The notes under the pieces: model-generated | The model's input: only the letters and a program-made list of their open reading frames with translations | Told to the model about the DNA's origin: nothing | The model's database searches: none | Made by a program: the position numbers and the translations under genes | NCBI GenBank assembly: GCA_934317215.1 | Contig: CAKREH010000037.1 | Span: 1-32,458 of the forward strand | Direction: 5' to 3' | DNA from: an uncultured Roseburia sp. | Lineage (GTDB): Bacteria > Bacillota > Clostridia > Lachnospirales > Lachnospiraceae | Length of the DNA stretch: 32,458 bases | Part shown: positions 8,013 through 14,659 of the stretch, piece by piece | Numbering within the stretch: position 1 is the stretch's first letter | How the letters are laid out: the number at the start of each line of letters is the position of its first letter

Positions 8013-8030
8013 AATTTGTCATGACAAATT
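8013..8030. repeat. Perfect 18-bp palindrome beside the integrase remnant
   Basis: AATTTGTC joined to its complement ATGACAAATT forms an 18-bp perfect palindrome directly after the integrase stop (leftward). Extra half copies TTTGTCAT occur at about 7983 and 8003. The location at the integrase 3' end suggests an arm-type or core attachment site, or a regulatory dyad; neither is proven. Confidence 0.5.
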
Positions 8031-8467
8031 CTAAAATAATATCTTTGACAATGCATCGGATGCTTTGTCCTGAGAGGTTTTTAATTTATCTTTCATAGTA
8101 TGGCGGTATACATTTTTCATAACGTAATCTGTTTCCCATCAGCCCATCTCAAGAATATCTGCTTCTGGAATATTTAAAGATGACATGTAGGACGCAAAAT
8201 AGTGACGGAGTTTGTGAATGGAGAAGTGGGGCATATTCAGCTTTGCCAGTATATTGATTTCTTTTTGAATATCGATTTGCGTAATATCGTATATAGGTTT
8301 ATTTGTAAAATCGTCTGTGAGTCTGTTGGGTATTTCAAGGTATTCTTTTACGGTCTTAGGACTGAGCACATGTTCTTTGGTTTCTCATCAAACACAACCG
8401 TGTACATTTGCCCTTTGTACATTTTTCTGATCCGGTAGGAGCCGCTTGGGAGTTTTTCAATTTTCAT
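8031..8467 (-). pseudogene. Decayed phage/ICE-type tyrosine integrase
   Basis: Three pieces of one integrase are readable in order. The N-terminus (from ATG 8467) reads MKIEKLPSGSYRIRKMYKG, the AP2-like DNA-binding domain opening of these integrases. Next comes SPKTVKEYLEI through ITQIDIQKEIN, in another frame. Then, after a large internal deletion, HFSIHKLRHYFASYMSSLNI, the catalytic H-x-L-R-H box. The last piece is cut by an in-frame TGA at 8141-8139; beyond it VYRHTMKDKL resumes with the tyrosine, ending at TAG 8031. Most of the catalytic domain is missing, so the protein cannot be active. It marks a former mobile element near tRNA-Pro. Confidence 0.88.
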
Positions 8468-8487
8468 ATGTATCATACCTTTCTTCT

Positions 8488-8516
8488 AACCGTATGCAAT
8501 TCCATACGGTTTTTGG
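8488..8516 (+). terminator. Small hairpin with T-run upstream of the integrase remnant
   Basis: AACCGTATG (8488-8496) pairs with CATACGGTT (8503-8511), followed by more T residues. It could be a rightward terminator or part of the leader of the old integrase. Confidence 0.5.
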
Positions 8517-8520
8517 GTAT

Positions 8521-8665
8521 AAAAATAACAGCCAGCAGAGAACTGGGGTTCCACTTACGTTTGGCTGCTCCGAATGATACAATGTGCTTGTCTAGGGCGT
8601 GTATCTTCGGAGCACGCATCCGCTCCTGTTGCTGACTGGTGTCAGGTTCGCCGGGGCGGTTTTTA
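8521..8665. other. Gene-free stretch rich in inverted repeats
   Basis: No gene is seen. TGCTCCGAA with TGATAC at about 8564-8578 is mirrored by GTATC and TTCGGAGCA at about 8601-8615. CAGCCA near 8530 can pair with TGGCTG near 8560, which on the leftward strand is followed by TTATTTTT and so may terminate the Uma2 gene. The arrangement resembles a structured 3' UTR or the end of a lost element. Confidence 0.4.
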
Positions 8666-8666
8666 T

Positions 8667-9212
8667 TTATTTCAGCAATTCAGCAATATTTATCGTCAGA
8701 TCATTGTATATACATACCTGTATATTATCATCAAAACTGTACTGGTCTGTCAGTTCTTCTTTTTCCAAATCATATACGTTCACTGTTTTGGTAAGCGGAT
8801 TTACAATCCAGTATTCGCGGACTCCTGCAGAACGGTATTTGAATAACTTCACACCATAATCAGTTCGTTTCGTACTTGGAGATGCAATTTCGATGATCCA
8901 GTCCGGTGCACCGCTGCAGCCGCGGTCATCCAGCTTTGATTTGTCGCAAATAACGCTGATATCAGGTTCGACGTATGTTTTATCGTCTTTATTCAGAAAG
9001 ACGGAGAATGGGGCAGGATAGACTTCGCAGGAACCATGATTTTTGCGGATGTATGTCTCAATGCTCCATGCAAGAGCCTGCTGGATTTTCTGATGCAATC
9101 TGTTTGGTGGTGCCATGTCATAAATGACACCGTCAATCAACTCTGCACGCTGTCCTTCTGGAAGAGAATAGATGTAATCGGTTGTGTAAGAGTTTTCTTT
9201 TGGGAATGGCAT
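8667..9212 (-). CDS. Uma2 family endonuclease (DUF820)
   Basis: A 181-residue protein of the Uma2/DUF820 family, which has a PD-(D/E)XK-like fold and is common in bacterial genomes and mobile islands; its biological role is largely unknown. Visible signatures are GQRAELIDGVIYDMAPPNRLHQ, the Y-V-E-P-D-I-S-V segment with the acidic residue of the active site, and PDWIIEIASPSTKRTDYGVKLFKYRSAGVREYW, which is the family hallmark. The start at 9212 is preceded by a strong AAAGGAGGT. The gene looks intact, unlike most neighbours in this island. Confidence 0.9.
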   Translation of the reverse strand: MPFPKENSYTTDYIYSLPEGQRAELIDGVIYDMAPPNRLHQKIQQALAWSIETYIRKNHGSCEVYPAPFSVFLNKDDKTYVEPDISVICDKSKLDDRGCSGAPDWIIEIASPSTKRTDYGVKLFKYRSAGVREYWIVNPLTKTVNVYDLEKEELTDQYSFDDNIQVCIYNDLTINIAELLK

Positions 9213-9237
9213 GGTGTGTACCTCCTTTACATTTTGA

Positions 9238-9780
9238 TTATGACTGTTCGGTACTTCCTATATCGGAAGAATCAGAAGAGCTGATGATTTCGCCTGATTC
9301 AGCATTTACAAAATCTACATGTATATTATCGGCTTTAGTGCCATTAAAAATAGCATACATACCGCCATACATATAAAATCCCATGATTGATATAGAGTCT
9401 GTTAAATCCAATTCTGTGGATGTGGTAGTAACAGTAAAGTTGGTAAAATCTGAATTTGCTTTTATATTTGTGAAGTTTGGATAATCCTCTGATCCAACCA
9501 TGTCTGATAGTGTAGTATCATATTGTTCCTAATACACTTGTAATATCTTAGCAATAATATCAATACCTTGATCGCCACTTCCTCTTGTGACTTCAACATT
9601 TGAAAATTCATTTTTCTTTAATAGATCACCACAAAAATATTCAAACTCATGACCATCCATATTATCATATGGTTTGTTCAAACCCATCGTCCTTGCAGAT
9701 GTAACTGTTGTGGATGAACTATAAGTAGTGGGGGTATGAGACGAGGAAACAGCTGTTTTAATTTTTCAGACTTAAAAATG
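9238..9780 (-). pseudogene. Mosaic of an Mrr-type nuclease fragment and a lipoprotein C-terminus
   Basis: One reading frame on the minus strand joins two unrelated scraps. The first (ATG about 9687 to 9532) reads DGHEFEYFCGDLLKK, then SNVEVTRGSGDQGIDIIA, the start of an Mrr-type restriction endonuclease catalytic domain including the GDxGxD acid. It breaks off before the QxK half of the site and meets TAG at 9531-9529. The second continues in frame (DYPNFTNIKANSDFTNFTV, then FYMYGGMYAIFNGTK) and resembles the C-terminal end of extracellular lipoproteins common in Lachnospiraceae. Both parts lack key regions, so this is deletion debris. Confidence 0.65.
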
Positions 9781-9958
9781 ATGAGCACCAAAAAAAACCG
9801 AGAAATATGCACAATACAAGTGCAACTGTCTGGTTTTTCACACTGACGGCAGGAGCCTGTATATAAGGACGAATCCGTCCCTTACTGACAGGGAGCGGCT
9901 TTTCTTTTACGGTAAGATTATTATTGTCGGATTCTATTAAAAGTTCTTCGTATGTCAA
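9758..9958 (-). pseudogene. Chimeric remnant: ImmA/IrrE-like N-terminus fused to a broken TM2 domain
   Basis: A TTG start at 9958 with GGTGGA upstream opens MTYEELLIESDNNNLTVKEK, which resembles the first residues of ImmA/IrrE-type metallopeptidases of integrative elements; the HExxH region is absent. The frame then passes into VKNQTVALVLCIFLGFF, the first half of a TM2 domain. In a run of eight T (minus strand; 9790-9797) the frame is lost: one T fewer would give the expected GFFGAHHF. A stop follows soon after. Fusion and frameshift together indicate a non-functional remnant. Confidence 0.6.
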
Positions 9959-9976
9959 ATATATTCCACCAATAAG

Positions 9977-10270
9977 CTAAACACACATTTCTTCGTAAGC
10001 GTAACTATGTTCATACATATATTCCGGTGCGCAGTCTATTTCCTCATTCATCCATGTAAGAACGCCATGTATGATTTTGAAATTTTCAAATATGGATTCA
10101 TCTTTCAGTGGTTCAAAAGCAGATCCAGTCAGTACAGTTGCATCAAATACGCGCTTCTCTCCAGTAGAAAATGTAAGAAGCATCATCAATCTGTCTGTAA
10201 CTTTGGCATCTGTAAGTTTTAATGTTTTCTTAAATTCATTTGCATATACAATTCCATTTACTTCAAACAT
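9977..10270 (-). CDS. DUF2442 domain protein
   Basis: 97 residues; the pattern of a small beta-rich domain with LLTFSTGEKRVFDATVLTGSAFEPLKD and the VLTWMNEEIDCAPEYMYEHS tail matches DUF2442. Its function is unknown; it is often encoded beside DUF4160, as here, and the pair has been suspected to be toxin-antitoxin-like, though I know of no firm proof. The Shine-Dalgarno TAGGAGGTG includes the stop codon of the DUF4160 gene, so translation is coupled. The gene appears intact. Confidence 0.85.
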   Translation of the reverse strand: MFEVNGIVYANEFKKTLKLTDAKVTDRLMMLLTFSTGEKRVFDATVLTGSAFEPLKDESIFENFKIIHGVLTWMNEEIDCAPEYMYEHSYAYEEMCV

Positions 10271-10281
10271 AAAGGCACCTC

Positions 10282-10546
10282 CTATAATGGATTGATCTTG
10301 TCAAAGTGATCGCCCTTGACGGCTTTGTTCCACGCGTCATATACTTCGTCCTCGCATATGGCAAGCCAGCCGTTGATAATTTTTAATTGCTTGGCGGGGA
10401 TAGAGCCAGCTAACAATTCACCATCGACGGCAATCACGGCTTCATAGTCTCCGTAAAATGCGTGAATGTGTGGTTTATGATGCTGTTGTACATCGTTGAA
10501 ATACATTTTAATGATGATTCCGTAAAAATCTACTTAACTCTGGCAT
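10282..10546 (-). pseudogene. DUF4160 domain protein, apparent N-terminal frameshift
   Basis: The body MYFNDVQQHHKPHIHAFYGD, DGELLAGSIPAKQLKIINGW and AWNKAVKGDHFDKINPL is a clear DUF4160. The expected N-terminus (PELSRF then YGIIIK) is present upstream but split by one extra base in a run of five T on the minus strand (10528-10524). The original start is ATG 10546, with a strong CAGGAGGG seven to eight bases before it; the internal ATG 10506 has no comparable site. Either the gene is disrupted or the homopolymer is a sequence error. It pairs with the downstream DUF2442 gene. Confidence 0.7.
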
Positions 10547-10600
10547 ATAAATCCCTCCTGTGAGATATATAATAGCGCATTATGTGTCCAATTCTTTGGA

Positions 10601-11073
10601 CTAGAAGTTTTCGTCATCCATAATATCTTCTTCCAACTGTTTTAGTTCGTCCGGTGCACCCATGTAATCGTCGGCATGTGCGGCATTAACTTCATAATCA
10701 GAAGATTCCCGGACTGTCATAGAACAATGTTGTTGGAGTTCTTCTTTTCGGCAATGGAACGTTCATATTCCTTTTCAAGTGTGAAATCTACCATTTCTTT
10801 GCCGTGTTCGTCGAGGGCATGGTATTTTTCCAATAAAGATAGGTCAACGTTGGTAACCATATCTTTGTTTATATCAGAAAATTCTTTCATCATATCGCAT
10901 TTATAAAATTCACACAGCTGTATAAGCATTTCTCCAGAAGGCTCTGATTTACCAACTTCCCAAGAACTAAAAGTTGATTGTGGTATATTAAAATGCTCAT
11001 ACACTTCCTTTTGTGAATATCCTGCGAGTTTTCTTAATTTTTTTAATCTATCTGAAAATTCTTTACTTGCCAT
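10601..11073 (-). pseudogene. XRE-family repressor of an integrative element, C-terminal frameshift
   Basis: Residues 1-60 form a helix-turn-helix (FSDRLKKLRKLAGYSQKEVY, then PQSTFSSWEVGKSEPSGEML) of the phage/ICE repressor type, followed by KYHALDEHGKEMVDFTLEKEYER. The frame ends at TGA 10719-10717, but the usual C-terminus continues in another frame (MTVRESSDYEVNAAHADDYM to the TAG at 10601). One inserted C at about 10723 would restore IVP-MTVRES. The HTH domain is intact, so a shortened 118-residue regulator may still bind DNA. In intact elements such a gene precedes an ImmA peptidase, and an ImmA scrap is indeed found at 9958. Confidence 0.8.
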
Positions 11074-11097
11074 AGGGCACCTCGCTTTCTAATTCCT

Positions 11098-11125
11098 ATT
11101 ATATATTAAAAAATTAACCAGTCAA
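11098..11125 (-). promoter_or_regulatory. Promoter of the XRE repressor gene
   Basis: On the minus strand TTGACT (11125-11120) and a perfect TATAAT (11103-11098) have a 16-bp spacer. The start would be near 11091, giving a short leader before ATG 11073. Confidence 0.65.
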
Positions 11126-11139
11126 CAAAATATTGAATT

Positions 11140-11155
11140 TTTCGTTATAACGAAA
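11140..11155. promoter_or_regulatory. 16-bp perfect palindrome, probable repressor operator
   Basis: TTTCGTTATAACGAAA is a perfect palindrome lying 15 bp upstream of the XRE promoter, followed rightward by AAAGGAGATG, which looks like the ribosome binding site of a lost divergent gene. Position and symmetry suit an operator for the adjacent repressor. Confidence 0.55.
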
Positions 11156-11319
11156 GGAGATGATAAGTATTGTCACTTTATGACAGCCTTTTAAACGATA
11201 AACGGGAAAGGCAGTTAAGAGGAAGGGAGCATATATATTTTTTATAGAATTTATGGAATTGAGCTGAATATGAATCATTTTGTGGGTTAATATTTGGTTC
11301 TTGATTTTTATCTGAAATA
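11156..11319. other. Gene-free stretch, island boundary
   Basis: Only a short open frame (TTG about 11170, 25 codons) follows the ribosome-binding-like AAAGGAG; it matches nothing I recognise. The stretch probably holds the degraded start of the divergent excision/transfer genes of the former element and the junction with the core chromosome. Confidence 0.4.
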
Positions 11320-11348
11320 TTGCAAAATATCCGTGAAAAGGGTAATAT
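11320..11348 (+). promoter_or_regulatory. Probable promoter of the pfkA-dnaX-ebfC operon
   Basis: TTGCAA (11320-11325) and TAATAT (11343-11348) are 17 bp apart. The leader carries a hairpin: CACATATCC (11367-11375) opposite GGTATATGTG (11395-11404), about 40 nt before the start codon. Confidence 0.5.
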
Positions 11349-11447
11349 TTTAAATAGAGCGAAAGACACATATCCGGCACATGCGATTGTGGGTGGTATA
11401 TGTGAAAACTGGGCAAAGTAAATATGGGTATGCAGGAGGAAACGCAG

Positions 11448-12521
11448 ATGAAGAGAATCGGTATGTTGACAAGCGGCGGGGATTGCCAGGCATTAAACGC
11501 AGCAATGCGCGGTGTTGTAAAAGGCTTAAGTGAAAATGTGGATGAGCTGGAGATTTACGGCTTTTTAAATGGTTATAAAGGACTGATCTATGGAGATTAC
11601 AGATTACTGACATCTGCAGATTTTTCCGGAATACTTACCAAAGGCGGCACGATCCTTGGATCTTCCAGACAGCCGTTTAAGCAGATGCGTGTGCCGGATG
11701 CGAACGGATTAGACAAAGTGGAGGCGATGAAATCTACCTATTATAAGTTAAGACTGGACTGTCTGGTCATCTTAGGCGGAAATGGAACAGAGAAGACGGC
11801 AAATCTGCTGCGCGAGGAAGGATTAAATGTAATTCACCTTCCGAAAACGATCGATAACGATATCTATGGAACGGATGTTACATTCGGATTTCAGAGTGCA
11901 ATCAATATTGCAACGGATGCGATCGACTGTATCCATACAACGGCAGCTTCCCATAACCGCGTATTTATCGTGGAAGTTATGGGACATAAAGTTGGCTGGC
12001 TGACACTTTATGCAGGAGTTGCAGGTGGTGCAGATATCATTTTACTGCCGGAGATCCCTTATGACATTGAAAAAGTGATCGCAGCTATTAATAAGCGTAC
12101 CAAAGCCGGAAAAGGATTTACAATTCTTGCGGTTGCGGAGGGAGCTATCTCAAAAGAGGATGCGGCATTATCCAAAAAAGAGTACAAAGAAAAGGTTGCA
12201 AAACGCAAATATCCGTCCGTTTCCTATGAGATCGCGGACCGTATTTTTGAGGAGACCGGAGTGGAAGTCCGTGTGACGGTTCCGGGACATACACAGAGAG
12301 GCGGAAACCCGTGTCCATACGACCGTGTACTCTGTACCAGACTTGGTTCTGCCGCAGCACAGGCTGTCATGGACGAGGATTATGGCAACATGATCGCCAT
12401 GATCAATGGAAAGACAAAACGCGTTCCATTAAGTGAAGTGGCGGGCAAATTAAAAACGGTAGACCCGGATTGCCAGATGATCAAAGAGGCAAAACGGATC
12501 GGAATCAGTTTCGGGGATTAA
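11448..12521 (+). CDS. pfkA: 6-phosphofructokinase (PfkA superfamily, group III-like)
   Basis: Phosphorylates fructose 6-phosphate to fructose 1,6-bisphosphate, the committed step of glycolysis. 357 residues with LTSGGDCQALNAAMRG (7-22), ILGGNGTEKTANLL (109-121), LPKTIDNDIYGTD (131-143) with the catalytic TIDND, VEVMGHKVGWL and TVPGHTQRGG. The glycine in GGNG (equivalent of E. coli G104) predicts ATP use, while the K of PKTIDND (equivalent of position 124) is typical of PPi or mixed-substrate forms. N replaces the aspartate usual in GGDG. ATG 11448 is chosen over 11424 because AGGAGG (11434-11439) lies eight bases upstream. dnaX begins one base after its stop, so the two are coupled. Confidence 0.93.
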   Translation: MKRIGMLTSGGDCQALNAAMRGVVKGLSENVDELEIYGFLNGYKGLIYGDYRLLTSADFSGILTKGGTILGSSRQPFKQMRVPDANGLDKVEAMKSTYYKLRLDCLVILGGNGTEKTANLLREEGLNVIHLPKTIDNDIYGTDVTFGFQSAINIATDAIDCIHTTAASHNRVFIVEVMGHKVGWLTLYAGVAGGADIILLPEIPYDIEKVIAAINKRTKAGKGFTILAVAEGAISKEDAALSKKEYKEKVAKRKYPSVSYEIADRIFEETGVEVRVTVPGHTQRGGNPCPYDRVLCTRLGSAAAQAVMDEDYGNMIAMINGKTKRVPLSEVAGKLKTVDPDCQMIKEAKRIGISFGD

Positions 12522-12522
12522 G

Positions 12523-14103
12523 ATGTCATATACAGCATTATATCGAAAGTTCCGTCCACAGGAGTTTGAGGACGTCAAAGGACAGGAACACATTGTTACA
12601 ACATTAAAAAATCAGATCAAAGCAGACAGGATCGGGCATGCGTATCTGTTTTGTGGAACCAGGGGAACCGGTAAGACGACCATCGCAAAGATATTTGCAA
12701 AGGCAGTCAACTGTGAACATCCCGTAGACGGCAGCCCATGTGGAGAGTGCCCGGTCTGCAGGGCGATTGCAGCGGGCAACTCCATGAATGTGATTGAGAT
12801 CGATGCCGCATCAAATAACGGTGTGGATAACATCCGCCAGATCCGTGAGGAGGTGGAATACCGTCCGACAGAAGGAAAATACAAAGTCTACATCATCGAT
12901 GAGGTTCATATGCTTTCCATAGGTGCGTTTAATGCACTGTTAAAGACACTCGAAGAACCGCCGGCATATGTGATCTTTATTCTGGCGACGACGGAGGCAC
13001 ACAAGATACCGATCACGATCTTATCGCGCTGTCAGAGATACGATTTCAGACGTATTTCCATTGAAACGATCTCTGCGAGACTGATGGAGCTGATGGAAAA
13101 GGAACAGGTCACAGTGGAAGAGCGTGCAATCCGCTATATCGCAAAGGCGGCAGACGGTTCCATGCGGGATGCACTCAGTCTGTTAGACCAGTGTATTGCG
13201 TTTTATCTCGGACAGGATCTTACTTACGACAAAGTACTTGAGACACTCGGTGCGGTTGATACAGAGATTTTCAGCAGACTGCTCCGTCAGATTTTAGAGA
13301 AAAATGTGACCGGTGCAATCGGTGTGATCGACGAGATGGTCATTGAGGGCAGGGAATTAGGGCAGTTCGTCAATGACTTTACCTGGTATCTGAGGAATCT
13401 CATGCTTGTACAGAGCTCGGATGACATGGAGGATGTGCTTGACATTTCGACGGAGAATCTTGCCCTGTTAAAAGAAGAGGCGCAGATGGTAGATACAGAC
13501 ATTCTTATGCGCTATATCCGTATTTTTTCAGAACTGAGTAATCAGATCCGTTATGCCGTACAGAAGCGTATACTGATCGAGATTGCGGTGATCAAATTAT
13601 GTAAACCGGAAATGGAAAAAGATTACGGTTCACTGATCGACCGCGTGGACAGTCTTGAAAAAAAGCTGGAGAAGGGTATTGTGGTAACACAGGCGTCCGG
13701 TGAGATGGCTGCTGGGATAACAGGTTCTTCTGCCGCATCGGAGGTGTTAAAAAAAAAGGAACTTCCCAAGGCAATCCCTGAAGACATCAAGCAGATCATG
13801 AGCAGCTGGAGCGGCATTTTATCACAGCTGACAGGAATCACAAGAACCTATCTCAAAAAAGCAGTTCCGACATTAGGAGAGGGCGGTACGCTGATACTGG
13901 CATTTGAGGATGCCAATGCGTACACTTATATAGAAGAGAACCGTTCCAACTGCCAGGATGAATTTCGGGCAGCAGTTGCAGAAAGACTTGGCAAAGAGGT
14001 AGAGGTTCTGGTAAAATTAAATGACACTGGCACGCCAAGCGGGGAGATATACCCTGATTTGCGCCAGTTGATTAATTTTGAAATAGAAGAAGACGATTTT
14101 TAG
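12523..14103 (+). CDS. dnaX: DNA polymerase III subunits gamma and tau
   Basis: Clamp-loader ATPase of the replisome, 526 residues. Domain I-III features: Walker A GTRGTGKTT (45-53), zinc ligands C64, C73, C76 and C79, Walker B DEVHML (126-131) and the SRC motif (168-170). The C-terminal region after about residue 370 is the tau-specific part. It starts one base after pfkA with a weak Shine-Dalgarno (GGGGAT), suggesting coupling; ebfC follows after ten bases. Codons 408-412 lie in a run of nine A (13749-13757) phased as A AAA AAG, preceded by GGAGGTG; a -1 shift gives seven more residues and TGA at 13779-13781, a product of about 419 residues, close to E. coli gamma (431). Confidence 0.96.
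   Translation: MSYTALYRKFRPQEFEDVKGQEHIVTTLKNQIKADRIGHAYLFCGTRGTGKTTIAKIFAKAVNCEHPVDGSPCGECPVCRAIAAGNSMNVIEIDAASNNGVDNIRQIREEVEYRPTEGKYKVYIIDEVHMLSIGAFNALLKTLEEPPAYVIFILATTEAHKIPITILSRCQRYDFRRISIETISARLMELMEKEQVTVEERAIRYIAKAADGSMRDALSLLDQCIAFYLGQDLTYDKVLETLGAVDTEIFSRLLRQILEKNVTGAIGVIDEMVIEGRELGQFVNDFTWYLRNLMLVQSSDDMEDVLDISTENLALLKEEAQMVDTDILMRYIRIFSELSNQIRYAVQKRILIEIAVIKLCKPEMEKDYGSLIDRVDSLEKKLEKGIVVTQASGEMAAGITGSSAASEVLKKKELPKAIPEDIKQIMSSWSGILSQLTGITRTYLKKAVPTLGEGGTLILAFEDANAYTYIEENRSNCQDEFRAAVAERLGKEVEVLVKLNDTGTPSGEIYPDLRQLINFEIEEDDF
13740..13781 (+). promoter_or_regulatory. Candidate programmed frameshift/slippage site in dnaX
   Basis: Shine-Dalgarno-like GGAGGTG (13740-13746), A9 run (13749-13757), heptamer A AAA AAG in zero-frame phase (13752-13758), and a -1-frame TGA at 13779-13781. 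This matches the logic of E. coli dnaX (ribosomal -1 shift) and of Thermus dnaX (transcriptional slippage on A9). Confidence 0.6.
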
Positions 14104-14113
14104 GAGGATTCAC

Positions 14114-14464
14114 ATGGCAAAAAGAGGCGGTTTCCCGGGCGGTATGCCGGGCAACATGAACAACCTTATGAAACAGGCGCAGAAAATGCAGCGTCAGATG
14201 GAAGAGGCACAGAAAGAATTAGAAGAAAAAGAGATTACTGCAGCGGCAGGTGGTGGAGCTGTTGAAGTTACTATTTCCGGTAAGAGAGAGATTACAAAAG
14301 TAAAATTATCCGAGGAAGTAGTTGACCCGGATGACATCGAGATGTTAGAGGATCTGATCATGGCAGCAACCAATGAGGCACTTCGTCAGTTAGAAGAGTT
14401 CTCTTCAGATTCCATGTCAAAGATCACCGGCGGCATGGGTGGTCTTGGCGGACTTCCATTCTAA
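14114..14464 (+). CDS. YbaB/EbfC family nucleoid-associated protein
   Basis: 116 residues: a glycine/methionine-rich N-terminus (FPGGMPGNMNNLMKQAQKMQ), a helix rich in Q, E and K, the central sheet AVEVTISGKREITKVKLSEE with the typical DPDDIEMLEDLI, and a Gly/Met-rich tail. Members form tweezer-like dimers that bind DNA and are usually encoded just after dnaX and before recR. Here the dnaX neighbour is kept (Shine-Dalgarno GGAGG overlapping the dnaX stop region), but recR is not downstream; two hairpins end the operon instead. Confidence 0.93.
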   Translation: MAKRGGFPGGMPGNMNNLMKQAQKMQRQMEEAQKELEEKEITAAAGGGAVEVTISGKREITKVKLSEEVVDPDDIEMLEDLIMAATNEALRQLEEFSSDSMSKITGGMGGLGGLPF

Positions 14465-14511
14465 GGGGAAAGAGCACACCATATGTTTTATGTGCGAATT
14501 TATTTATAAGA

Positions 14512-14542
14512 CCCGGGTGTCAGCCACTTTTTGGCACCCGGA
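14512..14542 (+). terminator. Hairpin after ebfC
   Basis: CCGGGTG (14513-14519) pairs with CACCCGG (14535-14541), with an inner GCCA/TGGC stem around CTTTT. It lacks a T-run after the stem and may act together with the stronger terminator that follows. Confidence 0.5.
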
Positions 14543-14551
14543 TCTCCGCAG

Positions 14552-14616
14552 AAAAAAAGGCATAATGATTCAGGGAAGACAAGGAACGTTTTTCGCCTGA
14601 ATTATTATGCTTTTTT
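14552..14616. terminator. Strong bidirectional terminator between convergent genes
   Basis: GCATAATGATTCAGG (14560-14574) pairs with CCTGAATTATTATGC (14596-14610) over 15 bp with one G-T wobble. A-run before and TTTTTT after allow termination of ebfC rightward and of the DUF6062 gene leftward. Confidence 0.88.
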
Positions 14617-14659
14617 GATTCATTGGAAATTACGTTCCATGAACCCAAAAGACCTCAGT

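Noticed and set aside
8139..8141. Selenocysteine TGA in the integrase
   Set aside because: No SECIS-like hairpin was seen and the rest of the gene has deletions and frame changes; a nonsense mutation is simpler.
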